64,000 nucleotides of DNA from Primulina eburnea (lineage: Eukaryota > Streptophyta > Magnoliopsida > Lamiales > Gesneriaceae): NCBI RefSeq assembly GCF_022965805.1, contig NC_133105.1:26821208-26885207 (forward strand). Direction: 5' to 3'. Below, in pieces: positions 11,812 through 23,580 of the stretch (the first letter of the stretch is position 1; every line of letters begins with the position of its first letter). The notes beneath the pieces were generated by a model that searched no databases, was not told the DNA's origin, and saw nothing but the letters and a program-made list of their open reading frames with translations. The position numbers and the translations under genes are program-made.

Positions 11812-13834
11812 TGTTGGATCTCGGTTTTCTCGTGTCCAAAACTCAACGGAAATTTTAAAATTTTTATTTTATTTTGACAATCAAAATGTTTGTTTGAGCA
11901 CTCGTATGGTTTATAAATAAACATTCATAGAGAGTTTAAACTTGTATACTTTTGGTGAAAGATTCACACGGCTCCAACTATTATGGTGCTAGCAGATATA
12001 GCTCTTGATGAATTCCCTAAGAACTTTCTTCAAGAACTCTTTCCTTCAATCCTTCTAATCAGGTCCACGACTAGAAGATTTGTTCCTCTTCCAATTTGCA
12101 CTAGAAAAATTGGAAGAGATTTTTACGTTGGAGATCAAAATATCGAGAGGCGGCTCAAACCCTAAACTCACTTTAGGGGTGGCCGAATTTTTAGGGGAAG
12201 GGAGGAGTGATTTTCGAAAAATACAAGGATGGAGGCTAGGGTTATGGCTTGTTTTCTCCTTTTTATAAAAAATTCATGACCTAATATACATAATTAACAT
12301 TAATAGGCTTGATTATTTAATTGAGTTAGTCCAACTCGTTTAATTAATTAATCAAAGTCCGTTAATAACTTTAATTATTTAGTATGTTGGACTTGTACTC
12401 CTACAAGCCCATTAAACATACTTCCTACTATATTTTAATTTAATATTTAATGCACTCAACTTTTGAGCTTAATAAATTAAATTTATTATAAATTCGACAT
12501 GTGAATTTATTATTTAAATTATAAATTCAACTCTTTGAATTTTATTACCTCCAAAATTTAATATTTAATAAACTCCACTTTTGTGTTTAATAAATTAAAT
12601 TCTCAGATTTTATAAATTCAACTCCTTGATTTATTCTCCCAAATTTTATAAATTCATAAATTCAACTTCTTGAATTTACTATCTCATAAATTCAACAACT
12701 TGAATTTACTATATCATAATATAAATTCAACTCCTTGAATTTATTCTCTAAACGGGAACAAACGATCCAGTGCTTGTGTGACCCTCAATGGTTCAGGGAT
12801 ACAGCTAGTCGTGGGTTCACAACTTCTTGTGATTCAGGACATAATCCTTTATTCGGGTTTACCCTTATTTGCCTCATTCTATGTATTAACAATTGATCAT
12901 GAGAATGTCAGAAATCATATTTCTGATTAAACCCATCGAATCATGGTAAGAGCGTCTAGTAGCATCGCCCCATGATTTCCTAGGTATCATTGATAGTGTC
13001 TGTAAGAACCAGTCGATTATGATTAGCGCACAGTATGGTCCCTTCATCTCATATATCCCGATCGATTCTGCAAACATTGGTTCATCGAAGGTTGCATAAT
13101 AATTCGATAACTATGTGATACATATAAATAGTGGCATCGCATGTACCATTGGAGAACTCCTTCTCCAATGTACATCTCATACTCTGGCCAGAGATTCCAC
13201 GCAATATTATTTCATCAGATCACATAGGATATCCACACCCACAGGTGAGCGGTGAATCCCCGACTACAATGCACTGGCTCCTATATGTGTCGCAACTGTA
13301 CCCAACCTCGCTATCTGATGACTCTCCTGGAGCCTGTAAACGAGTCAAAGCGCAGCCCTAGCATATAGAGCCTCAGTGTTGTCCCGGTCGTAAGGACTAA
13401 TGGTGTACAATCATAACCACGGAGTTATCCTCTTGATGAATGATAACCACTTGAAAAGTCCGAGGGAGGGTTGTTCGGTATTATCATCATATGACTACTC
13501 ATCTGCATGTTTGGACATCTCTATGTCCTTACCAAGAAACGCGGTACACAACATCACAGATACTAGTCTCATGCTCAAGCGACCTTTATCCATGTTTTAG
13601 GCGGCTGAATCAACAAGGAACAAATTTATATTATACAGTGTTTACAAATGAGTTTCAACATTGAATTACGATTCATTTGTATTAAAGTATAACCAAGGTT
13701 TTTATCTATGTTGCTCACATGGACATACAGATAAAGAAATAACAAACTATGAAAAGTTAAATTATATTAAAATAAAGATTGTTTATTACACTTGAGTCAA
13801 CAAATTCCCTAACCAACCGTTGACTTGTAAGGCA
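11812..13834 (-). repeat. 3' LTR of the minus-strand copia element
   Basis: On the minus strand it starts TGCCTTACAAG, just after the polypurine-like GGCAAGTGGAAGA, and ends GATCCAACA. The part 11930-13290 matches 18957-20256. Within it, short AT-rich lines of the AAATTCAACTCCTTGAATTT type recur many times (about 12490-12750), forming an irregular array. Confidence 0.75.
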
Positions 13835-16800
13835 TCTACTCTAAAAATCTTCCACTTGCCCTAGAGCCAACTACCCATAAACATTAATTCCATTACTTCG
13901 CGATGCTTTTCAAACAATGGTCCTGGCAAGGGATTTGTAAGTGGATCAGCAACATTATCTGCAGAGGGTACTCTTTCGATTGATATATCTCATCTTTCCA
14001 CAATCTCCCGAATGATGTGGAATTTCCTTAGTACATGTTTAGTTCGCTGATGAGACCTTGGTTCTTTTGCTTGCGCAACGGCACCAGTGTTGTCTCTGTA
14101 CACTGGGATTGGATCAACTCCATTAGGAATAACGCCCAACTCTTTGACAAAATTCCTCATCCAAATTGTCTCTTTGGCTGCATCAGATGCAGCAATGTAC
14201 TCAGCTTCAGTGGTGGAATCCGCAACGGTGTCTTGCTTGGAAGCTAGAATCAGTGTAGCCTTCCAATTTCAATTCTCCACCCCCGTATACCATGAACAAG
14301 TTTTTAGTCTTACTCAAGTACTTAAGAATATCTTTCACGGCCTTCCAATGCATTGGACCAGAGTTCGCCTGATATATGCTTATCACACTCAAAGCGTAAG
14401 CAACATCAGAACGTGTTGATATCATACCATACATGATATTACCAATAGCTGATGCATATAGAATATGTGTCATCATATCTATCTCTTCATCAGTTTTGGG
14501 ACACATAGCTTTAGATAGAGTAATACCATGACACATTGGTAAGTATCCTCTCTTGGACTCTTCCATAGAGAATCACTTCAGAATGGTATCGATATAAGTG
14601 GCTTGGGTGAGTCCTAGCAGCCTTTTTGATCTATATCTATAGAATTGTATTCCTAATACATAGGATGTTTCACCCGTGTCTTTCATAGAGAATTTACTTG
14701 CTAACCGTACTTTAGTTGATTGCAGTAATCCTACATCATTCCCAATGAGTAGGATGTCATCAACATAAAGTATAAGGAATGTCACTGCACTCCTACTAAC
14801 TTTCTTTTACACATATGATTCCTCAGGATTCTTAGCAAAACCAAACTCTTTGATAGTGCTATCAAATCTGAGGTTCCAACTCCTTGACGCCTGCTTGAGA
14901 CCATATATTGATCTCTGAAGTTTACATAACTTATGCTCACTTCATACTGATGTGTATCCCTCATGTTGAGACATATAAATTTCTTCTTTGATTTCTCCAT
15001 TGAGTAATGCAGTCTTTACATCCATTTGCCATATCTCATATTCATACCATGCTGCTATGGCTAGTAGTATTCTAATGGACTTAAACATAGCAATTGGTGA
15101 AAAAGTTTCCTCATAATCAATTCATTGTCTTTGAGTATAACCTTTTGCAACCAGTCTTGCTTTGAAGGTCACTACCTTCCCATCTGCCCAAAGCTTTCTT
15201 TTATAGATATATTTGCATCCTATGAGAACAATTCCCTCAGGTGGATCCACCAATGTCCAAACTTTGTTTGAATACATAGAGTCCATTTCAGACTGCATGG
15301 CTTCAAGCCATTTGGTTGAATCAGTATCAGATGTTGCTTCTTTGAAATTCATTGGATCACATCCAACACAATGCTCATCATGGCTTTGTTCATGAAGAAG
15401 CGTATATCTTGCAGGTGGTCAAAAACCCTATCAGACATTCTAGGAGCTTGTACTTCAACTATTGGTTGTTGGGAAACGTGTTCAACTTCTATAGTTGAGG
15501 GAGTATCTTGAATTTCTTCAAGTTCTATCATTTTGTCTTTTCTATCTAATAGAAATTTCTTTTCTAAAATGTGGCATTTCTTGAAATAAATACTTTTGCT
15601 TCATTGGGATGATAGAATAATATCCAACAGAATTCTTTGGATATCCTACAAAGCAGCAAAAAGTGGATCTACTATCTAATTTGTCTCTCACTGTCTGTTT
15701 CACGTAAGCAGGACATCTCCATATTCTCATGTAAGAATATTTTGGAGTTTTTCCCATCCATACCTCATATGGTGTTTTATCCACTGCTTTAGTAAGGATA
15801 TTATTCAACAATATTGCCGCAGTTTCAAGCCAAAACCCCAAAACGATGTAGGCAATTCAGTGAATCTCATCATGGATTGAACCATGTCCAACAAGGTTCG
15901 CTTACGACATTCAGAAACACCATTCAATTGCGGTGTTGCTGGTCGAGTCCACTATGAGAGAATCTCATTCTCTTTTAGATAACCCAAAATTTCAGCACTC
16001 AAGTATTCTCCACCTCGATCAGATCGAATTATCTTAATACTTATTTCTAGTTATTTTTCTGCTTCAAATCTGAATTCTTTGAACCTTTCAAATGCTTCAG
16101 ATTTGTGTTTCATCAAATAAACATACTAATACCTCGAATGGTCATCAGTAAATGCAATGAAGTAGGATTGCTCATATTTTGTGCTAACACTTAGCGGGCC
16201 ACAAACGTCTGTGTGGATCAAATCCAGTAGACCATGTGCACGTTCCACATTTCCATTGAATGGATTCTTTGTCATTTTTCTTCTTAGACAGGACTTACAA
16301 GTAGGTAGAGAATTTATGTCTGACAAGTCAAACATGTCTTCTCTCACTAGTTTGTGCATCATTCTTTTAGAAATGTGACATAGTCTAGCGTGTCATATTT
16401 GTGCGGGACTTGGATCATCTAACTTTAATTTTTTTTTATATCCTGTTTACTTGGACATTCACTTATCATTTCCAGAACATTTCTGGCGCATATAATTTCT
16501 TATGTCTGGACTTCTTGAAGTGAAATATGTTCTGACTTATCGGGTTTTATAGTCCTTTTAAGTGTCCTTCAGAGTTTGCCTCTTATTGGGTTTGTTTTTA
16601 TTGTGAGGGGCAGAACATTTCTTTCCCTTATTTTGTGGGCCATTTTTCGTCTGACGAGAGGCCCATTAGGAAAAAAAACAACATTTTCCTCTTTTATGGT
16701 GATGTCATAAGTCATAAGCATATTGACTAGCTCTTCAAGACTATCATCTATCTTATTCAAATTGAAGTTCACCATCACCCCCGTCAAATGAATGTTACAG

Positions 16801-17160
16801 GCCTACCACATTCTCAATAAGCCCAGTCGTGTGTACACCATGCTCATGAGCCAGAGCCCTATCTTGCATGTGTGTAGTCACGAGCTCCTTGAAAGTAGTG
16901 TGCATCATCGTATGAGTTTCATGCACCATGCAACTCTTGCACGTGCATTCGAATGTCAGCAGCATTCAATATTTCCTCAAATTGTTCCTACATTTCATTT
17001 GACATACAAGCGAGCATGTTACACTTTAGCTTGCATTCTATGGTCTTACCATCTTGCATGCTTTGTCAGTTCAACAGGACTGACAATAGTGTGTATGTCA
17101 TTTTTTCCCGAATTCAGAACAATTTTCTCAACCAGTCTTGAAAATTAGATTCGATTAGCT
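13835..17160 (-). pseudogene. Copia gag-pol, minus strand, with protease and zinc knuckle deleted
   Basis: Read on the minus strand. A Gag start (NFQDWLRKL-like) lies near 17150, with Gag continuing through LNKIDDSLEELVNML at about 16770. Integrase runs about 16430-15540 and includes LPTCKSCLRRKMTKNPF and DVCGP. RT runs about 15350-14570 and includes KWLEAMQSEMDSM and YVDD (complement of 14755-14766). RNase H ends near 13860. Gag jumps to the integrase N-terminus within about 200 bp, so the zinc knuckle and protease are missing. At the integrase start a Trp codon is TGA (QI-stop-HARLCHIS). Many other stops and shifts are present. Trans-mobilised or dead. Confidence 0.85.
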
Positions 17161-18443
17161 TGTTGATAATAAAAATGTATTACGTGACGAAATCGAAAAT
17201 ATACTGATATGGAAACAGAATAATGGTTGCTGATAATTTTAAAATAATTCTAAGATATAAAATATGGATTTTATTTTTTAAATCTCCCTCCCACTATTTT
17301 GACATTTCCACCACCCTCTGATGAAAAAGGGAAATCGTATTTCCTTAGTGGACACGTAGAGTCCAATTAGCCAATTATAATCTCAAATAATATCAGCCAA
17401 TTATAATTTCTTAAAAGGTAGAATCCAATTGCATCCTTATGCAACCTCCGCTTGTTTTGTCTCACGTTTAATAAGGACCCAATAATATGATGACGTTTAT
17501 TTTCACGTGTCAAACCAACCCATCAATATTGAATTGTAGTGGACGGTCGCCATGAGTTCCATCAATAATATAAGCCGAAGTCATGGGAGTTCCACTCAAT
17601 TCACATCATATGTCTGGTGGAAGTCACAGTTTTCCGGTGTCCAGGCCTCCCCAATAATATGAGCTATACATTGTGCGCGGGTAGCGATCAACATGCAACC
17701 ATGGTTGATGGAAGGCAAGGAAAAATTAAACTCTTTTAATTTTTACTTTTCCGGTTTGATATAAATTTTGAATCATATTCAAAATGAGGATTTAAATTTT
17801 AAAATTGTCTCATCATTTTAATTTAAAAATTACGGGCCACGATTTGTATGTTTTCCGGATTCATGCAACTATATTATTTAATAATATACATACATGGATA
17901 CAACTATATATCACATATATCATAATATGACATTCAATAATAAATAAGGATGATCGATCGCCAATACTATTAGATCCATGTGAGTCATACATGGATCCAG
18001 GTCCAAAACCTAGGTGAATGCAGGGATGCAAATGCAACTATTACAAGAGCTTCCAATATTTTACATGTTTTCATCTTGTTCATCGGGCCCACCATCTTCC
18101 AGTCTTGATCTCCCACTATTTCTAATAATTACATTTAAATAGCCATGGCACATAAGGGATACATCTCATGGGGTGGGAACGGACCATAACCAGACCCACT
18201 TTAATAATATCAAATATTAACAAAATGAATAAAACAATAAAATATCATAACATACACCTAAAACATTGGTCAAGCCTCTCGATTATTCTTCATGCATTTA
18301 ATATCAAATATTAACATCAATTTATTTAAACAATTTAATTAATTGATAAATTATATACCTAATAATTTTATCACTAACCACCACAATTATTAAAGAATTT
18401 AATAAATTAAATAAACACTTTTATTTAATTTCCAATTAAATTA
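17161..18443. other. Non-coding AT-rich sequence inside the minus-strand copia element
   Basis: No open frame of note. The phrase AATAATAT(A/G)AGC recurs (about 17560 and 17660), and the text has the look of plant LTR or leader DNA. It may be the 5' untranslated leader of the copia element or part of another LTR. I cannot decide which. Confidence 0.35.
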
Positions 18444-18626
18444 AGAGTGGGTCTCATCTGAGACCGTCTCACAGATCCTAATCTGTGAGACATGTCAACT
18501 ATACTCATATTCACAATAAAAAGTAATACTCTTAGCATAAAAAATAATAAATTTTCATGGATAACCCAAATAAGATATCCGTCTCACAAATACGACCCTT
18601 GAGACCGTCTCATACAAGTTTTTGCC
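18444..18626. mobile_element. MITE, copy 1 of the GTGAGACGGTCTCAC family
   Basis: A 183-bp unit running from AGAGTGGGTCTC to GTTTTTGCC with internal mirrored GAGACCGTCTCA blocks. It is flanked by TTAAATTA and CTAAATTA (7/8). Nearly the same unit occurs at 28745-28927 and, in related form, at 27308-27492. Confidence 0.75.
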
Positions 18627-18949
18627 CTAAATTAATAATAATTGATTTCTTGTAAAACTCATTTTACCATAAATAATTAAAATCATATTCTAATTATTTA
18701 TTTTGCAAGAAAATTATTAATTTTACGAAAAAGTAATTTTCCAAAAGAAAAATTGAACCAATTTTCAAAAATAATCAATTTTGCCCAAAAATTTGAAAAA
18801 ATCATAAAATTGCACATTAGTCCCAAACAATTCCAGCACATCATCCAGCACGGTTCCCGAGACACTCCCAGGCAGCTCGCCCGCGCACTGCCCGAATGTT
18901 TCTGGCAGTCACAGGCAAGCTGTGCGCGCACCGCCGTGCGCCAGTGGAT
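18627..18949. other. Non-coding sequence next to the partial 5' LTR
   Basis: AT-rich, then a GC-rich stretch (about 18840-18950) with repeated TGCGCGC-type motifs. It is not similar to the matching inner end of the 11812-13834 LTR. No gene seen. Confidence 0.4.
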
Positions 18950-20256
18950 GATGGGAGTTTAAACATTTATACCTTTGGTGAAAGATTCACACGGCTCCAA
19001 CTATTCCGGGGTTAGCGGATATAGGTCTTGATGAATTCCCTACGAACTTTCTTCAAGAACTCTTTCCTTCAATCCTTCTAATCAGGTCACGACTAGAAGA
19101 TTTGTTCCTCTTCCAATTTGTAATAGAAAAATTGAAAGAGATTTTTATGTTGGAGATCAAAATATCGAGAGGCGGCTCAAACCCTAAACTCAGTTTAGGG
19201 GTGGCTGAATTTTTAGGAGAAGAGAGGAGTGATTTTCGAAAATACAAGGATGGAGGCTAGGGTTATGGCTTGTTTTCTCCCTTTTATAAACAAGTCATGA
19301 CCTAATATCCAAAATTAACATTAATTGGCTTGATTAATTAATAGGGCTAGTCCAACTAGTTTAATTAATTAATCAAAGTCAATTAATAACTTTATTTATT
19401 TAGTATGTTGAACTTGTACTCCTACAAGCCCATTAAACATACTTCCTACTATATTTTAATTTAATGTTCAATAAACTCAACTTTTGAGCTTAATAAATTA
19501 AATCGATTATAAATTTATTATTTAAATTATAAATTCAACTCTTTTTATTACCTTCAAAATTTAATATTTAATAAACCCAACTTTTGAGTTTAATAAATTA
19601 AATTCTCAGATTTTATAAATACAACTACTTGAATTTATTCTCCCAAATTCTATAAATTCAATTTCTTGAATTTAATATATCATAAATTCAACTCCTTGAA
19701 TTTATTATATCATAAAATAAATTCAACTCCTTGAATTTATTCTCGTTTGTGTTACCCTTAATGGTTCAGGGATACAGCTAGCTGTGTGTTCACAACTCCT
19801 TGTGTTTCAGGAAATAATCTTTTATTCGGGCTTACCCTTATTTGCCACATTCTATGTATCAACAAATGATAATGAGAATGTCAGAAATCTTATTTTTGAT
19901 TAAACCCATCGAATCATGGTAAGAGCGTCTAGTAGCATCGCCCCATGATTCCCTACGTATCACTGATAGTGCCTACAAGAACCAATCGATTATGATTAGC
20001 GTACAGTACGGTCCCTTCATCTCATATATCCGGATCGAATCTGCAACCATTGGTTTATCGAGGGTTGCATAATAATTCGATAACTATGTGATACATATAA
20101 ATAGCGGCATCGCATGTTCCATTGGAGAACTCCTTCTCTGATGTACATCTCATACTCTGTCCAGAGATTCCACGCACTATTATTTCATCAGATCACATAG
20201 AATATCCACACCTGCTGGTGAGCGGTGAATCTCCGACTACAATTCACTGGCTCCTT
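18950..20256 (-). repeat. Partial 5' LTR of the minus-strand copia element
   Basis: Closely follows 11930-13290, from GAGTTTAAAC and GGTGAAAGATTCACACGGC to CACTGGCTCC, and then similarity stops abruptly at 20256. Beyond that point the sequence is gypsy gag, so this LTR was truncated by recombination or insertion. Confidence 0.75.
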
Positions 20257-20829
20257 TTGAGCAGAATCTATCAGAGTTGTCAAAAAGACGTTACATTTAA
20301 TTCGATCAGTGTAACAGTGAAGCATGGCCATATTCTCAAACCTGGCCAGATGCTCCTCGGTGTCTGCATTGCCATCATAATCTTTAACTTTAGCAGATTT
20401 GAAGTTCCCGGGAAGAGGTTCCCAGACAATAATTTCAGCAAATGGGCATCCTTTGACAACTGCCCGAGAAAGACTACGGTCCTGCAACTGTCCCTCCAAT
20501 ACCTTCATCTTCTGCCTCAACTCCAACAGTTCTTCCGCCACAGTCGGGGATTTGGACCCGGCACTAGACTCCTCATCTTCTTCTCGCACCTTCTGCTCTC
20601 CTACCTCCTGCTCTTGCTCTTGCTCCCTCTCCGGAAGGGTAACATGATGAGAGGGGTCTCTCTGGGCCATAGCTTCTTTCACTGCCTCAGATACAATCCG
20701 AGCCAGATCTTCCAGGGACACAGTGATAATGTTAGGTGCTGTGGGAGGAACACCACCTTGTCTTGAAGTATACGCACCATCTCCAGGATCCTGGGAAGTG
20801 TCCTGGTTACTTCTTCTGGTTGGAGCCAT
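20257..20829 (-). pseudogene. Ty3/gypsy gag, N-terminal fragment
   Basis: Starts MAPTRRSNQD at 20829. The N-terminus is charged and Glu-rich, with a predicted coiled coil at about residues 80-115 (EELLELRQKMKVLEGQL). Next comes the start of the retrotransposon gag domain (EPLPGNFKSAKVKDYDGNAD, then ARFENMAMLHCY). The frame passes without a stop across the junction at 20256 into copia LTR sequence (DSAQ then KEPVNCSRR) and ends near 20188, which makes a chimeric open frame of 213 codons. In the related copy at 57772-58737, DSAQ is followed by RWFDRLG, so the domain is cut in mid-helix. No pol is present. Confidence 0.85.
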
Positions 20830-20853
20830 ATCAACGCCTTAGTCTCTCAATTT

Positions 20854-20870
20854 TCCACAGACGGCGCCAA
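20854..20870 (-). promoter_or_regulatory. Gypsy primer-binding site
   Basis: The complement reads TTGGCGCCGTCTGTGG, a common PBS-flanking sequence of plant gypsy elements, placed between the LTR end (ATCATCA) and gag. Confidence 0.8.
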
Positions 20871-21400
20871 TGATGATATCTAGGTGAATCGGATGTGATA
20901 TACGTGAGCAATCCGCCATATAATGATGATAATGAAGTGTTTAGGAAATTGAGTGAAGGTAATGGCACCGATAAATTCTGCAAACAAGAAAGGAACTCGT
21001 GAATGCGCGCCGGAGGGGTATCCGGCGTGACCACTCCGATGCTAAAGTCAGCAGGTTGAAGAAGGAAAAACACAAATGATATACGTGAGAATATATGTAT
21101 GCTTGAGAGTTCAAAGATTTCAGAATATGTAAATGAGAAATATACCTGTCATTTATAGGAAAGAAAAGGTGATAGGTACCTTATTTTCAGTATCTACTTG
21201 TTAAGTATGGCAAGTCAGCTACCCATACATGTCTGATAACTTCTAAAACACGCCAAACCCATGTTGCTATGACGGATTAGACAACTCATACCAGGGAGTT
21301 AACATGAGAGCCCAGGCTTCTGGTCGCCCAGAGAATAGAGCCCGGGCATCTCTCTGTACGACTGTTGAAGAAAGCACTTTGCACATTGACCATAGTTTGG
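20871..21400 (-). repeat. Gypsy 5' LTR (outer edge uncertain)
   Basis: Upstream of the PBS on the minus strand. It ends ATCATCA exactly as the LTR at 58779-59434 does. The outer end is not identifiable because no second LTR is present. CCCGGGC-type motifs at about 21310-21345 resemble those in the other gypsy LTR. Confidence 0.5.
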
Positions 21401-22040
21401 CAACAATCAATTTTCCCAGGTGAAATCAATGCCAAAATACACATATCGTGTTTTAAACTAAATTTTATTTTTAATGAAAATGAATTAAAAATGATTTGAA
21501 TTTTGGCACGAACCGAAAGAATTGACTGTTGTTGAATTGAAATATTCCAACTTTTGAGACAGAAGTACGGTACGCCAACACCAATAATATTCACCTTTTC
21601 AACAAGAGGTAGGGGCCCATTAATATATTTCATAACTACCAACTTAAATCTACATCTAATAAAAATATTTGTATGGATTTATTTATTAGTAACATAGTAT
21701 GTATCGAAATGTGACCATAACGTCAAGATTCAAATTTTCCAAGCTGAAACAAGTTTTCAGATTTTTTTTATTATTGCAATTTTAATCAACCATTAGATTA
21801 CATAACATATAAATTTTGTTATATAAACTGATATTACAAAATATTTAAAATTTTTTAATTTAATTTTTATCAAGAAAATTAGTATTTTTTAAAAGCATTC
21901 TAAAAAGTGTGGACGAGTAGATGAAAGTTGTATGGGTGTTAGTGAGTCAGTCTGCACATTAACTTCAATTCACACTGCACATACTCGTATTTGGAGGATA
22001 TGTCAAATCCTGCAGGCATTTATTTTGCTTCCATTTTTAT
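21401..22040. other. Intergenic DNA
   Basis: AT-rich, with no recognisable gene or repeat. The last bases before 22041 are ordinary flanking DNA of the hAT relic. Confidence 0.45.
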
Positions 22041-22048
22041 ATTATTTT

Positions 22049-23071
22049 TAGAGATGTCAATTGGACGGATATGGGACGGATTTGACTAAATTCAAGACCC
22101 TTTCCATGAAAAAAATTTGACCCATTACCCGCCCCACCCTAGTTAAATATTCTTCGGACCCACCTCACCTCGAATATGAAACGGGGCCGGGTGAGACCCG
22201 AATTTTTTTAAAATAAAAAAGTAATCTTTCTTCTCACATGACTGAATTATGAAACAGACAAGCCTCTGAATACAATGTTATGGAAAATTAATTCATGACT
22301 TCACCACACTTAATAATAACAAACAAATTATTTTCACGACATAGATAATACATAAAAAAAAGAGTTACTAGCTCTCCAAAAAAATCTTGACATCCCCAAA
22401 AATAAGTTATAACATAATTTAAACATATCAATATAAAATCATCGAGTAGGCAATATTTTAGATACATTCTTCGGGATCATTTTCCTCTTCATCGAGAATG
22501 GAGGGACAAGTTGGTAAACTACTTGAAGAATTAACTACAAAATTAATAGAGAAAGTACATTGAAAAAATAAAACTATAATTTCAAATTGTAAAAAATGTA
22601 ATTTAAAGAGAGAAAGTAAAGTAAAAAAAATTAAAATGAAAGTACAATAACAAAATAAAATGTGGTTTATTTACCTTTCACCTCACCCCGCAACCATCTT
22701 CGCGAGCACATCAATGTCTTCAAAGTCGTTGGATTAAGTCTACTAAGATGAGGACCAATTATTATTCCATTATTGCTAAAAGCAGATTCAAATGCAACAG
22801 TTGACATAAGAGTAGCTAAGATCGTTACTGTTGAGATGAGCTACTAAAAAATGAAAATTAATAAAACTAAAACCCTGGAGTATTTATATCTACATATATG
22901 GGGCGGGTATTGAGTGAGTATTATAGGACCCATGAGCCGTCCCATATCCGAACGGGTCTGAAAAATTGGACTTGAGACCCGTCTCATGACCCATTTAGTG
23001 TGCCCAAACCCACTCTATACACACAGGTCCATTGCAGATATGGGTGAAACCCGGATCCATTGACATCCCTA
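22049..23071 (-). mobile_element. hAT-superfamily transposon relic
   Basis: The 1023-bp element begins TAGAGATGTCAATTGG and ends, inverted, TAGGGATGTCAATGG. It is flanked by perfect 8-bp duplications ATTATTTT (22041-22048 and 23072-23079). Inverted TIR, 8-bp duplication and a transposase remnant all agree on hAT. Subterminal regions carry GGGACGGAT and CCCGTCTCATGACCC motifs, possibly transposase-binding repeats. It is much shorter than an autonomous hAT element, so it is a deletion derivative. Confidence 0.9.
22675..22840 (-). pseudogene. hAT transposase C-terminal dimerisation domain remnant
   Basis: Read on the minus strand the sequence gives STLMSTVAFESAFSNNG, then RLNPTTLKTLMCSRRWLRG. 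This matches the pattern of the hAT C-terminal domain (STVASESAFS, then SLSP.TVEALIC..DWLR). It is followed by a stop after about 55 residues. The catalytic part of the transposase is absent. Confidence 0.82.
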
Positions 23072-23079
23072 ATTATTTT

Positions 23080-23580
23080 CCCCCTTTGGCTTCTTGGATT
23101 TTGGATTTATTTATGTTTAAACAATTTTCAAATTCAACTAATCGATATGGTATATCAGAAAACATTTTGCAATTTGAGATTCACAAATCATTAATGGGAA
23201 GGAATAAATGGTGGCCCCTCTCTTCTATTTTAGCTCGATGTTCGATTAACTTTTTGGCAATAAATTCGACAAGGACAAGCTAATAATTGATTCGAGTGAA
23301 AACATAACATACAAGGAATCAATTTAGTTATTAAAATCACCACACACCCTCAACAACTGAAAATTCAATTCTCAAGAAAAACTCAGAATCCCATTTCTTT
23401 ATTATTTCATTAATGTTTCCAAACAAATAAACATTATCATCGACACTAAATCTAACGTTGAGATTCAGAAAAAAGAAAACCAAAGTAAACGCAATTTCTA
23501 TGTATATTATGGCATATCATCAAGTCAAGAACTTAAAGAGTAGAATCAGGCCTCAGTTTTGGTATCAGTATTATTGATCT
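23080..23580. other. Intergenic DNA and 3' flank of the HIPP gene
   Basis: Unique AT-rich sequence. The stretch of a few hundred bases just below 23581 would hold the 3' UTR and polyadenylation signals of the minus-strand HIPP gene, but no single signal stands out. Confidence 0.4.

Larger units (their letters stand above)
11812..20256 (-). mobile_element. Ty1/copia retrotransposon, minus strand, internally deleted and 5'-truncated
   Basis: Pol reads on the minus strand between two related blocks: 11812-13834, a complete LTR of about 2.0 kb ending CCAACA on the minus strand, and 18950-20256, a partial second copy. The second copy lacks the outer part of the 5' LTR, cut at 20256 where gypsy gag begins, and about 130 bp at its inner end. 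The stretch 17160-18949 between gag and the 5' LTR copy is unusually long and non-coding, so it may be a long leader or a further insertion. The element cannot move on its own. Confidence 0.75.

Noticed and set aside
20122..20766. Plus-strand open frame of 214 codons
   Set aside because: Antisense shadow of the gypsy gag fragment and the copia LTR.
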